From positions 1 to 9,088 of the forward strand of contig DATECS010000446.1 in the NCBI GenBank assembly GCA_035286785.1: DNA of 9,088 nucleotides, in the 5' to 3' direction. The translations under genes were made by a program, and so were the position numbers. Source of the DNA: UBA11386 sp035286785. Its GTDB lineage: Bacteria; Planctomycetota; Planctomycetia; Pirellulales; Thermoguttaceae. Shown here piece after piece: positions 5,819-9,088 of this stretch. The notes below the pieces were generated by a model. That model was not told the DNA's origin and did not search any database. It saw nothing but the letters and a program-made list of their open reading frames with translations. The stretch's first letter is position 1. The number at the start of each line of letters is the position of its first letter.

Positions 5819-5833
5819 GCAAACTGCGTGCCA
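5819..5833 (-). promoter_or_regulatory. Sigma-54 (RpoN) -24/-12 promoter of the hsp20 cluster
   Basis: The minus strand reads TGGCACG-CAGT-TTGC, an exact match to the sigma-54 consensus TGGCAC(G)-N4-TTGC, with ten bases between the invariant GG and GC. It points toward the hsp20 genes. Transcription would start near 5807, giving a leader of roughly 97 nt. Such promoters need an ATP-driven enhancer-binding activator, so expression is expected to be tightly switched. The same bases form part of a 7-bp inverted repeat (TTTGGCA/TGCCAAA), a possible coincidence. Confidence 0.7.
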
Positions 5834-5924
5834 AACGGCGGGGGGTGTTCGTTACCCGTTGGCGGCCATAAACTTGCGATCTTGCATTTTGCCGTAGCCT
5901 GATGGCCCATTTTTATAGAGCATC

Positions 5925-5968
5925 ATCCGGGTGCCAAAATGGCAGGTCGCGGGTTTGCTGACCCGGAT
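5925..5968. promoter_or_regulatory. Interrupted palindrome, possible activator site upstream of the sigma-54 promoter
   Basis: The arms ATCCGGGT (5925-5932) and ACCCGGAT (5961-5968) are a perfect 8-bp inverted repeat. They partly enclose a second one, TGCCA-AAA-TGGCA (5932-5944). The centre is about 115 bases upstream of the sigma-54 element, a usual distance for enhancer-binding proteins. It could equally be a decayed dispersed repeat. Confidence 0.25.
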
Positions 5969-5985
5969 GGATTGCCCAGCAAAAG

Positions 5986-6062
5986 GTAGGGTGGGGCGAC
6001 GATCGGCCCACAAAACGTCACGACTTGTCTCAAACGCTGAATGGGTCGATCGTTGCCCCACC
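5986..6062. repeat. Degenerate REP-like inverted pair
   Basis: GTAG at 5986-5989 is followed by an arm at 5990-6010 (starting GGTGGGGCGACGATCG) that pairs with 6042-6062 at 19 of 21 positions across a 31-nt linker. The right unit lacks the expected CTAC end and the internal hairpin of the left unit is only about 5 bp, so this may be an eroded member of the GTAG-type elements or another repeat class. Confidence 0.5.
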
Positions 6063-6270
6063 ACACACGGCTGGGAAAGCATGTCCACGGCGAGGAACCA
6101 ACGTCCATTCGACCGTGTCGTGATTTCTACCCTTTGTGGGATGGTGCGTCTTCAGCGGCCGCGGATATGGTGCCCGCCCACTTAAGTCATTGCATAACAA
6201 TGATTTGAAAACACTCACCGGTCGCCCTGCTTGGTCCCTTCGCGTCTATCGGCCGAGGGTCTTTTCTCGC

Positions 6271-6299
6271 TTGTAGCCCCCCGCCGACGCCGGTATACT
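6271..6299 (+). promoter_or_regulatory. Candidate sigma-70-type promoter of the fab cluster
   Basis: TTGTAG (6271-6276) and TATACT (6294-6299) are separated by exactly 17 bases, and the -10 is preceded by CGG. The -10 matches five of six consensus bases and the -35 three of six. It lies about 65 bases upstream of the first fabZ start, in the right orientation. Confidence 0.5.
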
Positions 6300-6362
6300 G
6301 GACGGTTTGATTTTTCCGGCGCAGGCCTATTTTGCGCAACCCGAGTATTTTTCCATACCTAC

Positions 6363-6881
6363 ATGCGATTCACGTTGCTCGACCGGATCACCTCGCTCGA
6401 ACCGGGCGCGAAGATCACGGCGGTCAAAAACCTGACAATGGCCGAAGAGTATCTGGGCGACCATTTCCCCCAGTTCCCGGTCATGCCCGGCGTGCTCATG
6501 CTCGAGGCGATGCTCGAGGCGGGCGCGTGGCTCGTCCGCGCCGGCGAGGACTTCGCCCATAGCATGGTCATGCTGCGCAAGGCGAACAACGTGAAATACG
6601 GCCAATTCGTTCAGCCCGGCCAGACGTTGCACGTCACAGCCGAGATCGTCGACCAGGACGACGACGAAACCAAGATCAAGGCCCGGGGAACCATGCTCGG
6701 CCGGCTCACCGTGGCGGGCCGGCTGACGTTGGTCCGGTACAACCTGGCTGACTCGAACCCGGCCCACGCCAAAACCGACGAGCAAGTCCGCACGCACCTG
6801 CGCAAGCTGTTTGCGTTGTTGTACGACCCGACCCGACCGGTCGAAAAAGAAGAAGTGGAAGTGGAAGCGGAGCAAGAATGA
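6363..6881 (+). CDS. fabZ: 3-hydroxyacyl-[acyl-carrier-protein] dehydratase, FabZ family
   Basis: FabZ removes water from 3-hydroxyacyl-ACP to give trans-2-enoyl-ACP in type II fatty-acid elongation. The 172-residue hotdog-fold product contains the catalytic segment HFPQFPVMPGVLMLEAM with His34 and Glu48, spaced 14 residues as in known FabZ enzymes. It is longer than the usual 140-150 residues, with a charged C-terminal tail ending KEEVEVEAEQE. The start at 6363 (MRFTLLDRI) fits the family; the reading frame continues upstream to an ATG at 6231, but the extra 44 residues look non-coding and overlap the promoter. No Shine-Dalgarno precedes it. Its stop overlaps the fabG start by four bases (ATGA), indicating translational coupling. 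Confidence 0.93.
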   Translation: MRFTLLDRITSLEPGAKITAVKNLTMAEEYLGDHFPQFPVMPGVLMLEAMLEAGAWLVRAGEDFAHSMVMLRKANNVKYGQFVQPGQTLHVTAEIVDQDDDETKIKARGTMLGRLTVAGRLTLVRYNLADSNPAHAKTDEQVRTHLRKLFALLYDPTRPVEKEEVEVEAEQE

Positions 6882-7633
6882 CGCGACTGGCCGACAAGAA
6901 AATCCTGATCACCGGCGGCAGCCGAGGCATCGGCCGCGCGTGCGTCGCCAAAATGGCGGCCGAAGGCGGCACGGTGGCGTTTGTTTATCAAAGCAACCAG
7001 CAGGCAGCCGACGAGTTGGCGGCCCAACTGACCGCCGCCGGCCACGACGTCCGCGCCCTCCAGGCCGACGTCCGCGATTCGGCCCGCGTCCACGAGCTGG
7101 TCAACCAGTTGGTCGACCAGTGGGGACGGTTGGACGTGTTGGTCAACTCGGCCGGCATTGTCCGCGACGGTCTGCTCGGTGCCATGACGCCCGAGCAATG
7201 GGCCGACGTGATCGAAACCAACCTGGGCGGAACCTACAACTTCTGCCACGCGGTGGTGCAGCAAATGATGTACCAGCGGGCCGGCAGCATCGTCAATCTG
7301 TCGAGCACGGCGGCCGAGTTCGCCTCGCGCGGCCAGGCCAATTACGCGGCCAGCAAGGGCGCGATCGACGGGCTGACCCGGGCGCTGGCCAAGGAACTGG
7401 CTCCCCGCAAGATCCGCGTGAACGCGGTGGCGCCGGGCATGATCGAGACGGACATGAGCGCGGCGGTTCGCGGCCTGGCGGCCGACCAGATCACCAAGGC
7501 GATCCCGCTCAAACGGATCGGTCAACCGGAGGAGATCGCCAACGTCGTGGCGTTTTTGGCGAGCGAGGAGGCAAGCTATTTGACCGGACAAGTCATACGC
7601 GTGGATGGAGGGATCAGCCTCGGCGGTTATTGA
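6878..7633 (+). CDS. fabG: 3-oxoacyl-[acyl-carrier-protein] reductase, FabG family
   Basis: FabG reduces 3-oxoacyl-ACP to 3-hydroxyacyl-ACP with NADPH. The 251-residue short-chain dehydrogenase shows the cofactor loop TGGSRGIG (12-19), the VNSAG motif (89-93), and the catalytic tetrad Asn115, Ser143, Tyr156 and Lys160 (YAASK at 156-160). The PGMIETDM segment (186-193) and the C-terminal VDGGISLGGY are typical of FabG. The N-terminal SDR motif NNAG is here NSAG, a tolerated change. The ATG overlaps the fabZ stop, with GGAG five bases upstream inside fabZ. Together with the flanking fabZ, ACP and fabF genes it supplies the keto-reduction step of the same cycle. Confidence 0.95.
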   Translation: MTRLADKKILITGGSRGIGRACVAKMAAEGGTVAFVYQSNQQAADELAAQLTAAGHDVRALQADVRDSARVHELVNQLVDQWGRLDVLVNSAGIVRDGLLGAMTPEQWADVIETNLGGTYNFCHAVVQQMMYQRAGSIVNLSSTAAEFASRGQANYAASKGAIDGLTRALAKELAPRKIRVNAVAPGMIETDMSAAVRGLAADQITKAIPLKRIGQPEEIANVVAFLASEEASYLTGQVIRVDGGISLGGY

Positions 7634-7702
7634 GCCGTCGCGGCGCGATCTTGCGCCCATTCATCGGATATTTGGAATTGTTACCCGGAGGAAATGAAAA
7701 CG

Positions 7703-8095
7703 ATGCCAACCAAAGACGAAATCTTCGAAAAGATCCAAGTGGCCCTGGTCGACGCGCTGGGAGTGGACGAGGACGAGGTGACTCCCGAGGCGACGCTAGT
7801 GGGCGATTTGGGCGCCGAGTCGATCGACTTCCTCGACATCGTCTTCCGCCTGGAAAAGTCGTTCTCGATCAGCATCCCTCGCGGCGAACTGTTTCCCGAG
7901 GATATTTTGACCAACGCTCAATACATCAAGGACGGGAAGCTGACCGAGGCCGGTCTGGCGGAAGTCCGCAAGCGGATGCCGTTCGCCGATTTGACGGAGT
8001 TCTCGAAGAACCCGGCGGTGCAGGACTTCGGCAACCTATTGACCGTGGCCGACATGTGCCGGTTTGTCGAGACGAAACTGCAAAACGCGGCGTAG
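7703..8095 (+). CDS. Acyl carrier protein, extended form
   Basis: ACP carries growing acyl chains on a 4'-phosphopantetheine attached to serine. The N-terminal half is a clear ACP: helix I (DEIFEKIQVALVDALGVDEDEV), then DLGAESIDFLDIVFRLEKSF with the attachment Ser at residue 40 (counting from 7703). The product is 130 residues, against 75-85 for ordinary ACPs. About 50 extra residues (PRGELFPEDIL to NPAVQDFGNLL) separate helix II from the final LTVADMCRFVETKL, which resembles ACP helix IV. The start is uncertain: GGAGG (7687-7691) is two bases from an ATG at 7694 and eleven from the ATG at 7703; the latter is preferred. It lies between fabG and a second fabZ, so it is probably the carrier for this cluster rather than a general ACP, but that is inference. 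Confidence 0.88.
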   Translation: MPTKDEIFEKIQVALVDALGVDEDEVTPEATLVGDLGAESIDFLDIVFRLEKSFSISIPRGELFPEDILTNAQYIKDGKLTEAGLAEVRKRMPFADLTEFSKNPAVQDFGNLLTVADMCRFVETKLQNAA

Positions 8096-8118
8096 AGGCC
8101 TTTGTTGCGGAAATCGCC

Positions 8119-8180
8119 GTAGGGTGGGCATCGCCCACCACGACGTGCTTGGTTATTTCGGTGGGCGGTGCCCACCCTAC
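8119..8180. repeat. REP-like inverted pair (BIME), family D
   Basis: The left unit at 8119-8139 is GTAG followed by GGTGGGC-ATC-GCCCACC. The right unit at 8160-8180 is the inverse (GGTGGGC-GGT-GCCCACC followed by CTAC). The linker is 20 nt and the single mismatch between the arms falls in the hairpin loop, so both 7-bp stems stay perfect. The pair lies in the gap between the ACP gene and the second fabZ, 23 bases after the ACP stop codon. Confidence 0.82.
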
Positions 8181-8218
8181 ACTCGCTTTCGCGGTTGTGA
8201 CGACGTAGAGACGCCTCC

Positions 8219-8734
8219 ATGCGATGGTACTGGATTGATCGGTTCATCGAATTCGAGAGCGGCCGACGGGCCAAGGCCGTGAAGGCCGTCTCGTTGGCCG
8301 AGGAGTATCTGCACGATCACTTCCCCGGCCATCCGGTGATGCCCCATCCGCTGATTATCGAGGGCGTTGCCCAGACGGGCGGGCTGCTCGTGGCCGAATA
8401 CAACGCCTTCTCCGAGAAGGTGGTGCTGGCCAAGATCTCGAAGGCCAAGTTCCACGGCGACGCCGTGCCCGGCGACGTGCTGACCTACACGGCCGACGTC
8501 GAGTACATCAAGAAGGACGGGGCGATGATCCTCGGCACGGTCCACCGCGGCGAGGAGCTTTTTGGTTACATGGAACTGGTCTTTGCCCACCTGCAAAACG
8601 GCCACGAGAACCGGATGCTCTTTGAACCCCAAACGTTCCTGGACATGATGCGGATGCTCGGCGCGTACGACGTGGGCCGCGCGGCCGACGGAAGCCCGTT
8701 GGCCGAACCGGCCGGTCCGACGGCGGGCCGCTGA
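8219..8734 (+). CDS. fabZ: Second FabZ-like 3-hydroxyacyl-ACP dehydratase
   Basis: A hotdog-fold dehydratase of 171 residues, paralogous to the one at 6363-6881: the N-termini align without gaps, both with a D-R-I/F opening and AEEYLxDHFPxxPVMP. Catalytic His34 and Glu48 are retained. The segment after PVMP differs: PVMPHPLIIEGVAQTGGLL replaces PVMPGVLMLEAMLEAGAWL, so the usual Gly before the active-site helix is His and the next residue Pro. A C-terminal extension (about 145-171) goes beyond the common FabZ length. It may act on other chain lengths, pair with the first FabZ, or be an isomerase-type variant; sequence alone does not decide. No strong Shine-Dalgarno is seen before the ATG at 8219. 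Confidence 0.9.
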   Translation: MRWYWIDRFIEFESGRRAKAVKAVSLAEEYLHDHFPGHPVMPHPLIIEGVAQTGGLLVAEYNAFSEKVVLAKISKAKFHGDAVPGDVLTYTADVEYIKKDGAMILGTVHRGEELFGYMELVFAHLQNGHENRMLFEPQTFLDMMRMLGAYDVGRAADGSPLAEPAGPTAGR

Positions 8735-8810
8735 GGTTGGCTCGCGTGACGGTCGCTCGTCCGCGCCGCGTCAAGCAGCCCACCTTCACGCGCCCATGAA
8801 GCCCAACCGG

Positions 8811-8837
8811 ATACCAACCCGAAGCGCCGGCGAGGGC
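8811..8837 (+). repeat. Dispersed repeat, copy 3
   Basis: This starts ATACCAACCCGAAGCGCC and matches the minus strand of 3591-3617 at 26 of 27 positions. It stands alone in the 147-bp gap between the second fabZ and fabF, without an inverted partner in view. Nothing else was recognised in that gap except the fabF ribosome binding site. Confidence 0.7.
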
Positions 8838-8881
8838 AAACCAAATCCACCACGCGCGAGAGCGCTTCAAGGAGTCGCAAG

Positions 8882-9088
8882 ATGAGACGACGCGTTGTCG
8901 TGACGGGAATCGGCTGGGTGACGCCGCTGGGCTGGGAAATCGAGCCCATGTGGCGGCGTCTGTTGGCCGGCGAGTCGGGCGTGGGCCGCATCACGCGGTT
9001 CGACGCCTCGAACTTCCCCACCCAAATCGCCGCCGAAGTCCGCGGTTGGGATCTCTCCGACGTGGGCGAAGACCCCAAGCAGTGGACC
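8882..9088 (+). CDS. fabF: Beta-ketoacyl-[acyl-carrier-protein] synthase, FabF family (5' part, cut by window edge)
   Basis: FabF-type synthases condense malonyl-ACP with an acyl chain, the chain-extending step of type II fatty-acid synthesis. Only 69 codons are in the window and the frame is open to the edge. The N-terminus RRRVVVTGIGWVTPLG followed by LLAGESGVGRITRFDASNFPT and AAEVRGWD is diagnostic of the thiolase-fold FabF family; the catalytic Cys and two His residues lie beyond the window, so activity cannot be checked. The ATG at 8882 has AAGGAG (8869-8874) seven bases upstream. It is the fifth gene of the fab block and completes the reduce-dehydrate-condense set. A related condensing enzyme cannot be excluded. 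Confidence 0.9.
   Translation, partial: MRRRVVVTGIGWVTPLGWEIEPMWRRLLAGESGVGRITRFDASNFPTQIAAEVRGWDLSDVGEDPKQWT

Larger units (their letters stand above)
5711..6362. other. Divergent control region between the hsp20 and fab blocks
   Basis: No gene is supported in these 650 bases; the short ORFs here show no family motif. Next to the hsp20 side are a ribosome binding site, a hairpin (CGAGCG, seven-base loop, CGCTCG at 5761-5779) within the expected leader, and a sigma-54 element at 5819-5833. Further right are an interrupted palindrome at 5925-5968, a degenerate REP-like pair at 5986-6062, a small perfect stem-loop (TCATTG/CAATGA, 6187-6203) and a sigma-70-like promoter at 6271-6299 facing the fab genes. 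Confidence 0.6.

Noticed and set aside
5711..5860. CIRCE (HrcA) operator or sigma-32 promoter for the hsp20 genes
   Set aside because: No TTAGCACTC-N9-GAGTGCTAA is present. A CCATATTA resembling a sigma-32 -10 has no acceptable -35 partner.
5852..6218. Short ORFs in the divergent control region
   Set aside because: They have no ribosome binding sites or family motifs and overlap repeats and promoter elements.
6611..7660. A 349-codon open frame on the minus strand opposite fabZ and fabG
   Set aside because: It is a high-GC shadow of fabZ and fabG; the translation has no recognisable domain.
1135..8180. CRISPR array
   Set aside because: The repeats are inverted pairs of different families at scattered sites, not direct repeats with uniform spacers.
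6811..8208. A 465-codon plus-strand frame across fabG and ACP
   Set aside because: It is out of frame with fabG and ACP, arginine- and glycine-rich, and runs through the REP pair at 8119-8180.

Overview
The window looks like chromosomal DNA of a high-GC planctomycete, probably near Pirellula/Rhodopirellula. This rests on protein flavour (release factor 1, Hsp20 and fatty-acid proteins), on a FabZ-FabG-long ACP-FabZ-FabF gene order, and on intergenic spaces packed with short inverted repeats. No database search was possible, so the taxon is an inference.

Layout. Positions 161-5710 are read leftward. From right to left there is a three-gene small heat-shock protein cluster (5710-4172), then rpmE-prfA-prmC (3898-1427), then an exported PuuD-like class I glutamine amidotransferase (1066-161). 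From 6363 to the right edge everything is read rightward: fabZ, fabG, a long acyl carrier protein, a second fabZ-like gene, and the start of a fabF gene cut by the window end. The two blocks diverge from a 650-bp control region (5711-6362). It holds a textbook sigma-54 (-24/-12) element facing the hsp20 genes and a sigma-70-like promoter facing the fab genes.

How genes work together. rpmE makes ribosomal protein L31, prfA makes release factor 1, and prmC methylates the glutamine of the release-factor GGQ loop: a compact translation/termination operon. The three Hsp20 paralogues share the alpha-crystallin domain but have different N-termini, one with a cysteine cluster, suggesting a division of labour or mixed oligomers under one stress-activated promoter. 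The fab block supplies carrier, ketoreductase, two dehydratases and a condensing enzyme, nearly a complete elongation cycle. Its ACP and second dehydratase are unusual.

The most striking non-coding content is a set of REP/BIME-like elements. Four sequence-unrelated families all consist of a GTAG tetranucleotide followed by a short perfect or near-perfect hairpin, usually as inverted pairs 20-29 nt apart. They lie between co-oriented genes (1135-1204, 2333-2405, 4702-4769, 5212-5233, 8119-8180). Further inverted or dispersed repeats lie at 1259-1404, 3511-3617 (with a third copy at 8811-8837), 4066-4137 and 5986-6062. No transposase that could mobilise them is in the window.
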